The notes: generated from the sequence alone by a model not told the origin. A DNA stretch of 64,000 nucleotides from Hymenobacter sp. DG01 (GCF_006352025.1 NZ_CP040936.1:1054001-1118000), one strand, 5' to 3'; shown: positions 26,611-36,910, numbered from the stretch's first letter. Translations and numbers: made by a program.

Positions 26611-27513
26611 ATGAAACCCCTCAACCACGCCGAACGCAATACCCGCCTCTGGAAATTCACGCTGTTTTACGTGCTGGCCCTGGCCCTGCCCCTGGTAGCC
26701 TCCTACTACCTGTTCTCCGATGGCTCCATTGCCGAAGAAAATCAAAAGCTGAAGCGGGAGCTGGAGCGTACCCGCGACGAGCAGCACAAGCTACTGGTGC
26801 AGCTGGATACGCTGACCTCGCACCTGCAGCGCATTGAATTGACCGACCGCCAGCTGCGCACGGAAAGCAACGACCTGGTAGTGGGCGACCTGAACAAGCG
26901 CACCCAGGACTACCTCAATGCTATTGCCGTAACCCTGAGTGAGTTGCGCCGCGACTCCACCCAGATGCAGTTTCTGACCAACAAGCGCCTGGCTCACAAC
27001 ATCCTGCGCGACTTCGACCTGTTCCGCAGCAACCGCAGTACCGTTGATTTCCTGCGCCAGTCCCTGGACAAAAAGGGCATTGACGTGTCGGGCAAGGAGG
27101 AAATGGCCGCTGAGCTGGCGCAAACCAAGCAGCTCCTGGCTACCTACCAGGCCGCTGCTGCCAACCGTCCCGCGCCTGCTATGATGAGCAGTGGGGGCGG
27201 GGGAGGAGGCTCCGGCGGTGGCGGTGGGGGTAGTGCCCGCGCGGCCGACCTGCAGCGCCGCCTGCAGGAAAGCATCACGCAAGTAGCCTTGCTCTCAGAT
27301 CAGGTAAACTTTGCCAATGCCGACTGTTTGCGCCTGCGCTCGGCGGGCATGAGCAAAGAGCAGCGCAAAGAAATGCTGGAACAGTCGCGCAAAGGGTTTG
27401 TGGCTATTCTGCAGAACCCCAGCTCCGAAGACATGAAGGCCAGCGTGGAGAAAATGATTGACTCCATTGACAAAGAGCTGGGCCGCAAGCGAGGCATTTT
27501 TGGTTATAAATAG
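26611..27513 (+). CDS. tssO: T6SSiii transmembrane protein TssO
   Basis: A 300-aa protein with one N-terminal membrane anchor (FTLFYVLALALPLVASYYLF), then a long coiled coil (residues about 35-170). A glycine-rich hinge near residues 193-211 and a second helical segment follow. This matches the TssO family of Bacteroidota T6SSiii, thought to build the trans-envelope anchor with TssN. The almost pure glycine-serine hinge is encoded by an irregular GGX repeat and may vary in length. Confidence 0.8.
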   Translation: MKPLNHAERNTRLWKFTLFYVLALALPLVASYYLFSDGSIAEENQKLKRELERTRDEQHKLLVQLDTLTSHLQRIELTDRQLRTESNDLVVGDLNKRTQDYLNAIAVTLSELRRDSTQMQFLTNKRLAHNILRDFDLFRSNRSTVDFLRQSLDKKGIDVSGKEEMAAELAQTKQLLATYQAAAANRPAPAMMSSGGGGGGSGGGGGGSARAADLQRRLQESITQVALLSDQVNFANADCLRLRSAGMSKEQRKEMLEQSRKGFVAILQNPSSEDMKASVEKMIDSIDKELGRKRGIFGYK

Positions 27514-27555
27514 CCGGCCCGATCCTACCGGCTGCTACCCCCAGAACTACCGCGC

Positions 27556-27981
27556 ATGAGCAATGAGTATTACCGCCTGCCGCTGAATTTCGAAGAGCTG
27601 CTGCAGCGGCAGCCCCTGACGCGCTGCTCGGTGCAGGAGTCTATTGCCCAGCACCTGTACCTGATGCTGACCACCCACTTCGGCGAGTCGAGGTTTGACC
27701 CGGCCTTTGGCTGCGTGGTGTGGCAGCAGGATTTCGAAGCCATGACCAACATGCGCTGGAAAGACAATGTGCAGCGCTCCGTGGAGCAAATGGTGGCCGC
27801 CCGCGAGCCGCGCCTGGAGCAAGTAAAGGTGCTCGTGGGTATTGAAGATTTTGAGATGAAAGGCGTCAACCAGCGCATCCGGAAAAGGCTGGAGGTAACC
27901 GTGCGCGCCGTATTGCGCCGCACCAACGAGCCCTTTGCTTTCCGGGCCAGCCTGTTTGTGGCGCCGCTCTCCGTTGTATAG
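27556..27981 (+). CDS. tssE: T6SS baseplate protein TssE (gp25-like)
   Basis: A 141-aa member of the gp25/lysozyme-like baseplate family, the wedge component that starts sheath assembly. Visible marks are ESIAQHLYLMLTTHFGESRF, with the helix and the arginine region used for sheath docking, and REPRLEQVKVLVGIED. It starts 42 bases after tssO and ends 35 bases before tssF. Confidence 0.87.
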   Translation: MSNEYYRLPLNFEELLQRQPLTRCSVQESIAQHLYLMLTTHFGESRFDPAFGCVVWQQDFEAMTNMRWKDNVQRSVEQMVAAREPRLEQVKVLVGIEDFEMKGVNQRIRKRLEVTVRAVLRRTNEPFAFRASLFVAPLSVV

Positions 27982-28016
27982 AAAAAGCGCTGCTTTTAGT
28001 TTGCTACCTGCTAGTT

Positions 28017-29864
28017 ATGCACCCATCCGAGGATTTTACCAAAGCCGGAATTAAAAGTCGCCTGACCCAGAAAGCGGCCGAAATGTGGGGCTACAGCGAG
28101 GCAGATCTGGATGGCTTTGACCCCCTGGTGCAACTGCTGCTGGAAGCCTGCGCCGTAGAGCTGGAGAAAATCGGGCAGGAAATCAACAACACGCAGTACC
28201 GGCTGGTAGAGCGCCTGGCAGGCCTGCTGAACCCCGACGTGATAGATGCGCCCCGCCCCGCCCACGCCGTGGCTCAGGCCTCTCCCCGGGAGCCCGTATT
28301 GCAACTGCCTGCCGACGCGCAATTCGCTTTTCAGCGGCCCGTGCTGGGGCGCTCGGCCAGTGCTTCGGCCACCTTCTTTTCGCCTTTGCAGAATACCCGC
28401 TTAGTGGATGGAGCCGTGCGCTACCTCGCCACCGACGACCAGGTGTGGCGTGTGGAGCAGGTAGGCCAGAAACGGCCCTTAGCGGCAGCTATTCGCCCCG
28501 AGCCCGCCGAGTACCGCCGGCTGTGGATAGGGTTGGAGCTGAACCCCGAGGTAGCATCCCTGGCCGACCTGACCTTTTACTTCGACTGGCTGAACGAACC
28601 CCGGCGCGAAGCCTACTTAAGCTACCTGCCCGGCGAAACGTGGCTACTAGGTGGGCTCCCTCTCAGCGTAGCCCAAGGCCTGCGGGCGGGCAATCTTGAT
28701 GCGGAGCCGCTGCTGCACCAGGAGTACGATTTTCTGCAGCGGGTAGAAGAACAGGTCCGGCAGCTGTATGCTCCGGGCTTTGTGCGGGTGCAGTCGGGCC
28801 CTAGTACCGAGCTGCAGTTTTATCTGCGCGAGGCTTTTCCGGCGGCCCTGGCCGCTCGCTTCGCCCCGGAAGTGCTGGAAACGCTGGCGCAACCGCTGAT
28901 CTGGCTGGAGGTGCGCTTCTCGCACGCCCTACCCCCCGAGGCGCTGGCAACCGTTACCTGCGGAGTCAACTGCTTTCCGGTGCTGAACCGCCGGCTCAAC
29001 AAGCAGCTATTCCGTCTGCAGCCCGCCCTGAACATCTTCCCGTTGGCTTCCGAGGAAGCATTTCTGGCCATCAAGGAGATTTATAGCCTGCGCAACGTAG
29101 TATTCCGCTCTACTACCCTCACCACGCTCAACGAGCACGACACCGACACCTACACCCTGCGGTACGGGGCGGGCCGGTTTGATGCGCGCTCGGGTAAGGA
29201 GGCTCTGCTGGAGCTGCTGGAGCTGCTCCGCGACGAAAGCCGTGCCTTCACGGCCACGGGCACTGATTTCGTGGCTAACACCCTGCGGGAGCTTAACCAA
29301 AGTCTAGCCCGCCTGGAAGAGCGGATGGGCCAAGCCGACATCGAGCAAACCGGCGACCCGGCTCCTTATGTTATGCTTCGCCCTCGCGACGCCAACGACA
29401 GCGTGTACCTGGAATATTGGTCGAGCGACGGGGAGGCCGGCAACCGCATTCCCAGCGGCAGCCTTCTACAGGTTTTCGACGGGCACTACATTGATGCCGT
29501 GCAGCTGGTGACTACCACCACCGGGGGGCGGGAACGGCCGCGGCCTGAGGAGCGGGTTTTTGCCCTGCGGAGAAACCTGCTCAGCCGCAACCGCATCGTA
29601 ACGCTGGAAGACATTCGGGCTGCTTGCTGGGCCGAGCTGGGCAGCCAACTCGGCCAGGTGCACATCGAGAAAGGATTTCGCACGGGCGGCTCGCCCACGG
29701 CGGGTTTTGTGCGTTGCATTCGGGTGCAGTTGACGCCCGCAGCCACCAGCCGCATGTCGGGGCCGGAGTGGCAGCGCACCGCCCACGAGCTGCAGGTGCT
29801 ACTAGCCAGCCAATCGGCCATGAACCTGCCCTACGAGGTGAGTTTACTGCCTGCGGCGGGGTAG
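28017..29864 (+). CDS. tssF: T6SS baseplate protein TssF
   Basis: A 615-aa baseplate wedge protein. The N-terminal region KAAEMWGYSEADLDGFDPLVQ and ELEKIGQEINN is the T6SSiii version of the TssF start, and RLAGLLNPD and LPADAQFAF fit the following beta domain. It matches the length of TssF in other systems (about 600 aa). Last gene of the plus-strand baseplate operon; a hairpin follows between it and the convergent clpV. Confidence 0.85.
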   Translation: MHPSEDFTKAGIKSRLTQKAAEMWGYSEADLDGFDPLVQLLLEACAVELEKIGQEINNTQYRLVERLAGLLNPDVIDAPRPAHAVAQASPREPVLQLPADAQFAFQRPVLGRSASASATFFSPLQNTRLVDGAVRYLATDDQVWRVEQVGQKRPLAAAIRPEPAEYRRLWIGLELNPEVASLADLTFYFDWLNEPRREAYLSYLPGETWLLGGLPLSVAQGLRAGNLDAEPLLHQEYDFLQRVEEQVRQLYAPGFVRVQSGPSTELQFYLREAFPAALAARFAPEVLETLAQPLIWLEVRFSHALPPEALATVTCGVNCFPVLNRRLNKQLFRLQPALNIFPLASEEAFLAIKEIYSLRNVVFRSTTLTTLNEHDTDTYTLRYGAGRFDARSGKEALLELLELLRDESRAFTATGTDFVANTLRELNQSLARLEERMGQADIEQTGDPAPYVMLRPRDANDSVYLEYWSSDGEAGNRIPSGSLLQVFDGHYIDAVQLVTTTTGGRERPRPEERVFALRRNLLSRNRIVTLEDIRAACWAELGSQLGQVHIEKGFRTGGSPTAGFVRCIRVQLTPAATSRMSGPEWQRTAHELQVLLASQSAMNLPYEVSLLPAAG

Positions 29865-29884
29865 TAAACTCAGCTACAGGCAAC

Positions 29885-29943
29885 AAGCGAAATCAGCCGC
29901 CGAGCCGTTATAAAAACGGTGGTCCGACGGCTGATTTCGCTTT
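29885..29943. terminator. Bidirectional hairpin between tssF and clpV
   Basis: Arms AAGCGAAATCAGCCG (29885-29899) and CGGCTGATTTCGCTT (29928-29942), with a smaller hairpin ACCGTTTTTATAACGG-like in the loop. It lies between the convergent tssF and clpV genes. Confidence 0.7.
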
Positions 29944-30012
29944 GTAGGAAAAGGCGGTGGTAATTAAATGCTTCAAGCCAAGAGCTTACCTCCGGTAATG
30001 GCAGCCACCAGG

Positions 30013-32549
30013 CTAACCGATTGGCGCAGCTACGTCTGGTTGCTCAGCTAGCTCTTTGGTAGCTTCCATGTGCCAGGTCAGGTCCTCGGCGTCCGGCAGC
30101 TTATCAAGTGATATGACGGAGCCTTTGCCTACCTCGCCGGCAATAATCATCCGGGAAATGGGGCGGCGGAGCTGCTGCCGAATAACCCCTTTGATGGGCC
30201 GGGCTCCGTAGCGCGGCGTAAAGCCCAGCAGGGCCAGGTAGCTGCGGGCTTCGGGCGTAAGCTCCAGCGTAATGCCCTGGCGCTTGAGCTGCTCCTGCAG
30301 GGGACGCAGGTGAATGTCGAAGATCTGGACCACGTTTCCTCTGAAATAGGCGCGAAGGGCACAATTTCCGTGAGGCGGGCCAGAAACTCGGGGCGGAAGT
30401 AGCGGCTCATGGTTTCCATGAGCGTGCTGGTAGCCGGTATCTGGCCCGCCCCGAACGACTGGATAATCTGCTCACTACCAATGTTGGAGGTGAACAGGAT
30501 GACGGCATTGGAAAAGTCGCCTTCCCGCCCCAACCGGTCGTGCAGGCGGCCTTCATCCAGAATCTGCAGGAAGATGTCGAACACCGAACTGTGGGCCTTC
30601 TCAATTTCATCGAAGAGCACCACCGAGTAAGGCTTCTCCCGGATTTTATTGACCAGCAAACCGCCTTCCTCGTAGCCCACGTAGCCGGGAGGCGCTCCGT
30701 ACAGCAGGGCCGCCGAGTGTTCTTCTTTGAATTCCGACATATCAAAGCGAATCAGGAAGGACTCGTCGTTGAACAGGAAGTCGGCCAAAGACTTAGCCAG
30801 CTCGGTTTTGCCCGTGCCGGTAGGGCCCAGCAGGAAGAAAGAACCAATGGGCTGCCCGGCCTTCGTGAGGCCGGAGCGCGACTCCAGAATGGCCTCGCAC
30901 AATGCTTTCACGGCGTGGTTCTGGCCCACTACGCGCTGCTGCAGGGTTTGGTCCATGTTCAGCAGCTTGTCCCGCTCGTTGCTTTGCAGCTTGCCCAGCG
31001 GAATACCCGTTTTGCCCGATACAACGGCGGCAATATCGGTACGCTCCACCCGGTCCTTCTTGGTGCCCGAAAGGTTTACCACGGCTTCCAGCAATTCCCG
31101 CACATAGGCTTCCAGGGCTTCAGCAGTTTCCAAAGCCTCGGGCTGCTGTTCCTGATCAAGCTGGTTGAGCCACAGGTGGCTAACCTGGTTCTGAACCTGA
31201 TACAGAAACCAGCGCAGCTCTTTCAGGTAGTCGGCTGCTGTCAGCTCCGTCTGCCGACCAACCAGCGTCTCAAAATCCTGCTGTAGCTGCAGCAGCTCGG
31301 CACTGGCGTGCTCGTCCAGCATCCGGATGGCGGCCATGGTGCGGTCCACCAGGTCAATAGCCGAATCGGGTAGTTGCCGGTCTTTGAGGTAGCGTTTGGC
31401 TAGGCGCACGGCCTCGCCCACCGTGCCTTCGCCTACCTGCAGGCCGTGGTGAGCGGCGTAGTAGGGTAGCACACTTTCCACCATGCGCTCGGCCACCACG
31501 ATGCTCGGCTCTTCTACCCGTAGCACATCGAAACGGCGGTTGAAGGCCTCATCGGCCTCAATGTATTGGCGGTACTCGTCATTGGTAGTAGCCCCGATTA
31601 CGGTGATTTCGCCGCGGGCTAGCTCCGGTTTCAGCAGTTGGGCTATGCCCGCGCCCGCCGAGCCTTTGGGGTCAAGCAGCACATGAATTTCGTCGATGAA
31701 GAGAATGGCCCGGTGGTACTGCTTGATTTCGCTGAGCACGCTTTTAATGCGGTCCTCCACCTCGCCTTTGTACGAAGCGCCTGCTACCAGCGTGCCCAGG
31801 TCTAGCTCGAACAGCTCTACTTGCTGCAGGTGGCCCGGTACTTTCTTCTGCACAATCTGCTGGGCAAACCCTTCCACCAGCGCCGATTTTCCTACCCCCG
31901 GCTCGCCTACCAACAGGACGTTGGGCTTGGTGCGCCGCCCCAGAATTTCGGCCATTTGCCGCGTTTCCCGGTCGCGCCCTACAATGGGGTCCAGCTTACC
32001 GCTTTCTGCCTGAGTTGTTTTATTGATGCAGTATGTGGCCAGGGCACCGGCTTTGCCGGTGGGGTTGCGGTCGGATAGGGGGGCAGTAGCCTGTCCATCA
32101 GTGCCTACGGCTACCGGCTGCAAGCTGGCCGGCTCGGCCGCTTCCATCACTTCGCGCTGGGTGAGGGGTAGGGATTTTAGCTGCTCTGGCGTGTACACCA
32201 GGCCCGGCCGCAGCACAGCGGACAGGGCGCACAGTGGGTCCGTTTCTTCTTTGGAGAGCTGCAGGGCTACTAAGTCAGCTACTTCCAGAATGGCCTTTAT
32301 TTCTTTGTCGGCGCCGGGCAACTCCGGGGGGCGCACGGCTTTCGGCAGGCTTTCCAGGCGCACTTCGGCCCATTCGCGCAGGTAGTGAATATCCTTGCCC
32401 AGCTCCACTGCCAGCCACGAAGCCAACCCTATTTCATTGTGGAGCAGGGCCGTAAATAGGTGAGAGGCGGCGTAGTATTCGTGCCGGTACTCGTGGGCTA
32501 CGGCCTGGGCGATATGCAACGCCCGCTTTAACTCATCAGTGTAAGCCAT
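30013..32549 (-). pseudogene. clpV: T6SS sheath-recycling AAA+ ATPase ClpV (TssH), frameshifted
   Basis: ClpB-type unfoldase that disassembles the contracted TssBC sheath. From the ATG at 32549 (MAYTDELKRALHIAQ) it has the N domain, AAA1 (Walker A GEPGVGKS, Walker B ILFIDEIH), coiled coil, and AAA2 (GPTGTGKT, VVLFDEIEKAH). After PFAPISEET the frame is lost: the continuation VQIFDIHLRPLQEQ through the sensor-2 GARP motif to the end lies in another frame (30013-30333). Adding one base near 30333-30334 restores an 845-aa protein. As read, an 800-aa product with about 57 foreign C-terminal residues would lack the AAA2 lid. Confidence 0.88.
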
Positions 32550-32865
32550 TACTAGAAAGCAGGATAAAAGGAAAGATAGATCGGCCTCAAAGCAGGCAAG
32601 GCCAGTGGCCAGAATATAACCGGCGCGGTAAGGTAGGAGAATATCCGTATTGGCGATTAATTCGATGTAAATACATGGTTTTTCTTTTACGCAATAGCAC
32701 CTTGCCAATAGGCTAGCATATAGGATTTTGCATATTATTTAATTGAGATTTGTGTGTTTTATTTTAGGTAGTTTTTCAAATTCCTGTACCTTACGGCCGG
32801 AAAAGCACGTAAAGCTTTTTGCCAATACATTGATACAGGTTGGTTTAGCTTAAATAATACAACGT
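32550..32865. other. Divergent clpV / tssB control region
   Basis: A 316-base intergenic region, noticeably AT-rich at 32690-32780. On the minus strand, about 27 bases before clpV, TATCTTTC matches TAnnTTTG at all but the last base. On the plus strand TACCTTAC near 32785 is a weaker candidate for the tssBCD promoter. No palindromic operator was noticed. Confidence 0.4.
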
Positions 32866-33306
32866 ATGTTCAATTACGGAATAGGAGGGCAGGAGCGGAA
32901 GCAGGATGGCGCCCAGGAGTCCATTTCAGATATTCCACTCAACCGCACCCTGCTGGTGCAAAAGCTCACCTCCGATCCGCCCCTGCGCGCCCAGATTGTA
33001 GAAGGCCTGCGTACCCCCGAAGCCGTATTTGCCCACTTCAAGCCCTCCGTAGAGGTAGAGTTTGATCGGGAAGATGGCACTACCGTCACGGAGAACTTGC
33101 AGTTTGAGTCGCTGGGCGACTTCGGCAAGAAAGGCATCATCAACCAGAGTAATTTTCTGCAGGACCTGAGCACGCAGACTGACGATCTGCAGAAGCTGCT
33201 ACGCCAGCTAAAATCCAATAAGATCCTGAAATCGGCGCTGGAAACTCCTGAAACCAAGGCAGCCTTCCTGGCGGCCATTCAGGCCATGATCAGCGAGCTG
33301 GAGTAG
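32866..33306 (+). CDS. tssB: T6SS contractile sheath small subunit TssB
   Basis: A 146-aa sheath protein that pairs with TssC to form the contractile tube. Signatures are VEFDREDGTTVTENLQFESLGDFGKKGI in outline, and LQKLLRQLKSNKILKSALE near the end, typical of VipA. First gene of tssB-tssC-tssD, starting from the AT-rich region divergent from clpV. Confidence 0.9.
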   Translation: MFNYGIGGQERKQDGAQESISDIPLNRTLLVQKLTSDPPLRAQIVEGLRTPEAVFAHFKPSVEVEFDREDGTTVTENLQFESLGDFGKKGIINQSNFLQDLSTQTDDLQKLLRQLKSNKILKSALETPETKAAFLAAIQAMISELE

Positions 33307-33369
33307 TCGGCCCGGATTTTTTGTATCCGCTCGCCCTATTCGCTCATCCTCCGATAGAAATTCCCCTCT

Positions 33370-34740
33370 ATGGCAACCGAACAAAACGCTTCTTCTGCTA
33401 CCCCCTCACGGGAGCGGGAGCTTGCCCCTCGTCTTGAAGAAAACGCCCAGGCTTTAGCCAAATTTGGTGGTTTCGATTTGCTGGAAACTACCATCGATGG
33501 TGCTTCCAACCTCAACCCCGAGAAGAAGGCCCGCAAAAAGATTTTCCTGACGGAAGACAGCAAAAAGGCCGACCGCCAGCAGCTGAAAAAGCGCCTGGCC
33601 CTCTGGCACGAGATGCTGAGCAAGGCCGATTCCGTAGCCGACGCCGTGCAGCAATGCGAGGAGCAGGTAGAGTCTTCTTCCAACCAGCTGACGGATAACC
33701 TGCGCAAGGCCATTGAGGCCACGCACGATATGGAGCAGTCGTACCGTTCAGTGGCGCTCTTCTACCGCAACACCGATCAGGACGAGGTGAAGAACATTTC
33801 CATCCTGAATGCGGACAAAGACCAGCTGCAGGATCTGGACAATACCACCTTCATTGATGCGGTGTCCAATGAGCTGGAACAGAATTACGACCGCCTCGAC
33901 CTGCGCGACAACTACTCACTGCTGGTGGTACCGGGCTACCTGGGCTCCAACAAGGTAATTGATAAGTGGGCCAAGATTGCGCACAAAAACAAGGTGATGA
34001 TGGTCACCGATTTTGAGCACTACGATACCCCCGACGACGTAATTGAGCTGTTTGAGGAAGCCAACCTCACGGGCGCGGAAGCACACAAGTCTAACATCAT
34101 CATGGCTTGTAACTGGCTGGTAGGCCGGGGTAAGCTAGAGGAGGTAGGCGAGGAGGAAGACCTGTTCGTGCCGCCTTCTTCGGCGTTGGCTGGGCGCATC
34201 TACAGCACCCTGGCTTCCCAGGTAACGGCTGGGCGCAAACACGGTACCCTGAACGAGGTGGATGGCGTGCGATTCCCGCTCCGTAAAAGCGAGATTGCCA
34301 ACCTCGAAAAGCTGGGCCTGGTGCCCATGGTAAACGAGTACGGCCGGGTTATGGCTTTCTCTGCCAAAACTCTGTTCAACGGCGATAATATCGGCCTGCA
34401 GACCTACTCCGTGGTGCGGGTGTTCGACTACGTGACCAAGGTGCTGATTGACTTCCTGAACCGCCGCGCTTTCGAGAACTGGGACCACAACATGCGCATG
34501 GATATCCAGAGCCAGGTAGTGCGCTTCCTCGATGGCATTGCCGGCCCTGGTAAGCTGATTGAGAAGTTCTCCATCAAGAAGTTTGAGCGTGACCCCAACC
34601 AGAAGGACCGCATCCTGCTCGACATCCACATGGTGCCTTACTTCCCGGCCAAAACCTTCCTGGTGTCGCTCGATGGCACCAAAGGCGACGACCCGAATGA
34701 CCCCGGCCGCGACTGGAACGCTGAATACAAGCAGCAATAG
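33370..34740 (+). CDS. tssC: T6SS contractile sheath large subunit TssC
   Basis: A 456-aa VipB-type sheath protein. Characteristic parts are SLLVVPGYLGSN (nucleus of the sheath fold) and the C-terminal VRVFDYVTKVLIDFLNRRAFENWD with RDWNAEYKQ at the end. Starts 63 bases after tssB, and is followed by tssD after 98 bases. Codon use matches the surrounding genes. Confidence 0.92.
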   Translation: MATEQNASSATPSRERELAPRLEENAQALAKFGGFDLLETTIDGASNLNPEKKARKKIFLTEDSKKADRQQLKKRLALWHEMLSKADSVADAVQQCEEQVESSSNQLTDNLRKAIEATHDMEQSYRSVALFYRNTDQDEVKNISILNADKDQLQDLDNTTFIDAVSNELEQNYDRLDLRDNYSLLVVPGYLGSNKVIDKWAKIAHKNKVMMVTDFEHYDTPDDVIELFEEANLTGAEAHKSNIIMACNWLVGRGKLEEVGEEEDLFVPPSSALAGRIYSTLASQVTAGRKHGTLNEVDGVRFPLRKSEIANLEKLGLVPMVNEYGRVMAFSAKTLFNGDNIGLQTYSVVRVFDYVTKVLIDFLNRRAFENWDHNMRMDIQSQVVRFLDGIAGPGKLIEKFSIKKFERDPNQKDRILLDIHMVPYFPAKTFLVSLDGTKGDDPNDPGRDWNAEYKQQ

Positions 34741-34838
34741 CCAGCGGTCTAGTGGCTTCTGCTCAAGCTAAATAGCAGTAACATAGTACAGTATTTTCAT
34801 TTCCTTCCTTTCATTTTTAACCCCTTACGCATTTTATT

Positions 34839-35240
34839 ATGGCCTCATTCAGTGCATTCTTTAACGCCGCTGGCAGCGGTGACTGCGAAGTAGTAAGCTG
34901 CAGCTACTCCTTCGATCAAGCCATCGATGACAAAGGACGTCCTTCGTCAAAGGTGCAGGGCGGCACTATTAAAGTGACAATTGTTTCAACCGACAGCGCT
35001 TCGCTGACGAGCTGGATGCTGGATCCTTACAAGCGCGAAAGCGGCAAAATCACCTTCAAGCGCATTGATCAGGACTCAACCCTGAAGGAAATTTCCTTCG
35101 AGGAAGCCTACTGCGTAAGCTACGCCGAGCACTTCGATGCTCGTGGTGCTGACACCAACACTTCTATGACCCTGAGCCTGACCATTTCGGCCAACAAAAT
35201 CAACGCCAACGGCGCTGTGCTGGATAACAAGTGGGTGTAA
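34839..35240 (+). CDS. tssD: T6SS tube protein TssD (Hcp)
   Basis: A 133-aa inner-tube protein of the Bacteroidota TssD family. It starts MASFSAFFNAAGSGDCEVVSCSYSF, with alternating beta-strands and the ending SANKINANGAVLDNKWV, as in other T6SSiii Hcp proteins. It is exported in large amounts, fitting its place after the sheath genes with its own terminator. No fused effector domain. Confidence 0.9.
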   Translation: MASFSAFFNAAGSGDCEVVSCSYSFDQAIDDKGRPSSKVQGGTIKVTIVSTDSASLTSWMLDPYKRESGKITFKRIDQDSTLKEISFEEAYCVSYAEHFDARGADTNTSMTLSLTISANKINANGAVLDNKWV

Positions 35241-35260
35241 CCACTTTCCCAGTAAGCTGA

Positions 35261-35293
35261 AAAGCCCCCGCAACTTCTGTTGCGGGGGCTTTT
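35261..35293 (+). terminator. tssD terminator
   Basis: Hairpin AAGCCCCCGCAAC / GTTGCGGGGGCTT followed by T6. Strong rho-independent terminator 20 bases after tssD. Confidence 0.9.
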
Positions 35294-35329
35294 TTGTGTT
35301 CTTCAAAAAGCTGTCATTCCTGGAAAATA

Positions 35330-36910
35330 CTACCAGGAAAGCGCTTTTCGGGCCCGATCGAGGGCGCCGCTTACCGTTTCGTTGACTCGTCGGGCGGCCC
35401 CGCTGGCGGTATTACCAGCCCGTACACTGGGCTTATCTACCAGCTTACGATCATCGATGATAGTTCGGGTATTTTCTGGGGCCGGTCCCATCCCAATTTT
35501 CCACTCCGTAAGGGAGCGGGCTGAGCGGTGCAGGTAGTTGTTGCGTAGCCAGTGCAGTTGCGGACCGGGGCAGCGAATGATACCTTTCTTACCGGCTCCC
35601 TCTAGTTGTTGGGCCTGGTTTTGGTAGTTGCTGCTCAGGGGCTGCAGGGGCGCGGGCACTTCGTAGGTAGCAAAGCGCCCGGTAGCCGGAGAGAATTCGG
35701 AGGCTAATTTCTGGCTGTGGCGCTCGGCCAGGTCCAGCATGAGGGCGAGGGATACAAACTGATAGCCATTGGTGAGCGGGCGTACGCCGTCTTCCCAGAC
35801 GGTAAGCTGGCGCGACTCGATGCTGGGCGTAATCGGGATGCGCTTGCCCATCACCGTAACTCCGCGGCCGGCTATGGCGGGCGTCTGGGCCGAATAAGCC
35901 GGCCGGAACTGCTCGGGGCGGTACCAGCCCCCAGCAATAAGCTGCTGCTTCTCGGCGGCGCTGCGGATGCGCCGTATCTCTTCCTGCCCATGCTCAGGAT
36001 AGCTACCCCCAATATCGGAGTGAACCCCTGGCAGCTCCAGCTCGATGCCCTTGCTTGCGTCGAGGGAAGAGTTGATGTTGGTGAGGGAGAAGTTCTCGCG
36101 GAACTCGTCGCCGGCTGTGAGGTGCACTACTTTGTTGGGCACCTCACCCATGTTCAGGCCTAATTGCTTGACGTCGTCATCAAAAATACCCTCGACTTTG
36201 CCGCGTATGCCGTTGCCCATTACCCCCAGCAAGTCGCTGCCTCCCTCTTCAAAAGAAGAAACTGTATCGAATATCCCAACATAATTGATGACTAGTTCCG
36301 GGTCACTCTGGCCCAGCCAGTCTTCTTTCAGTCTTTTACGCTCTGATACAAAATGCCGGGCCGCTGCCGCTCCCCGGCTGAACCCGAATACATCGACAGT
36401 TATTTTCTTGATGTACTGCTCCTGATTGTTATAGGCTTTATTGATTCGTGCTCTGGCTTCGTTAATGCCTTTGGTAACTTTTGCGGTAATGCCAGTAGTA
36501 CCTGAGCCAAAAGCGTAGCCCTGCCGCACGTCGCGGCCATTGGTTTCATCTGCCAGGGCTTGCTCAGCATTAAAGTCTTCCGTTCCTATCCCTTCAACGT
36601 AATATGATACTTCGTGCCGGGTAATGTCATTACGCTTATTCAGGTACTCCAAAATAGCCACGTTGGAGTAATAGTTGCCGTAGCTGCTGTCGGAACCCAT
36701 TGTCTTCAAAATGCTTTCCTGGGCTTCCATGGTTGGCTGCCCCAGGCGCACGTTGGTGTTATTCCGGTTGTTGAGCGTACCGTCGAAGAATAGGCACAAT
36801 TTAATTTCCAGGCCTTCTTTGCCGGGCGGGGCGGGAGGCGGTTCGCCCACTACGCCTTTCCCGATAGCCGTTTGGGGCGTATTCATCAGATGATCGAAGC
36901 CAGTATCCAT
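35330..36910 (-). CDS. DUF2235 lipase, candidate T6SS effector (Tle1-like)
   Basis: A 526-aa alpha/beta-hydrolase of the DUF2235 family, which includes T6SS phospholipase effectors of the Tle1 group. It has the family start LCLFFDGTLNNRNN, the nucleophile elbow VFGFSRG (Ser178), FDTVSSFEEGG, and a later VHSDIGGSYPEHG, probably supplying the Asp/His. No signal peptide, as expected of a T6SS cargo. It is the last gene of the minus-strand vgrG-306aa-PAAR-lipoprotein-lipase row, next to its likely immunity gene (78 bases). The ATG at 36910 is chosen because upstream residues are low-complexity and hydrophobic. Confidence 0.8.
   Translation of the reverse strand: MDTGFDHLMNTPQTAIGKGVVGEPPPAPPGKEGLEIKLCLFFDGTLNNRNNTNVRLGQPTMEAQESILKTMGSDSSYGNYYSNVAILEYLNKRNDITRHEVSYYVEGIGTEDFNAEQALADETNGRDVRQGYAFGSGTTGITAKVTKGINEARARINKAYNNQEQYIKKITVDVFGFSRGAAAARHFVSERKRLKEDWLGQSDPELVINYVGIFDTVSSFEEGGSDLLGVMGNGIRGKVEGIFDDDVKQLGLNMGEVPNKVVHLTAGDEFRENFSLTNINSSLDASKGIELELPGVHSDIGGSYPEHGQEEIRRIRSAAEKQQLIAGGWYRPEQFRPAYSAQTPAIAGRGVTVMGKRIPITPSIESRQLTVWEDGVRPLTNGYQFVSLALMLDLAERHSQKLASEFSPATGRFATYEVPAPLQPLSSNYQNQAQQLEGAGKKGIIRCPGPQLHWLRNNYLHRSARSLTEWKIGMGPAPENTRTIIDDRKLVDKPSVRAGNTASGAARRVNETVSGALDRARKALSW

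Noticed and set aside
30320..30345. Programmed ribosomal frameshift in clpV
   Set aside because: The bases around the break do not form an X-XXY-YYZ heptamer and no downstream stimulatory hairpin was noticed; no ClpV is known to need frameshifting.
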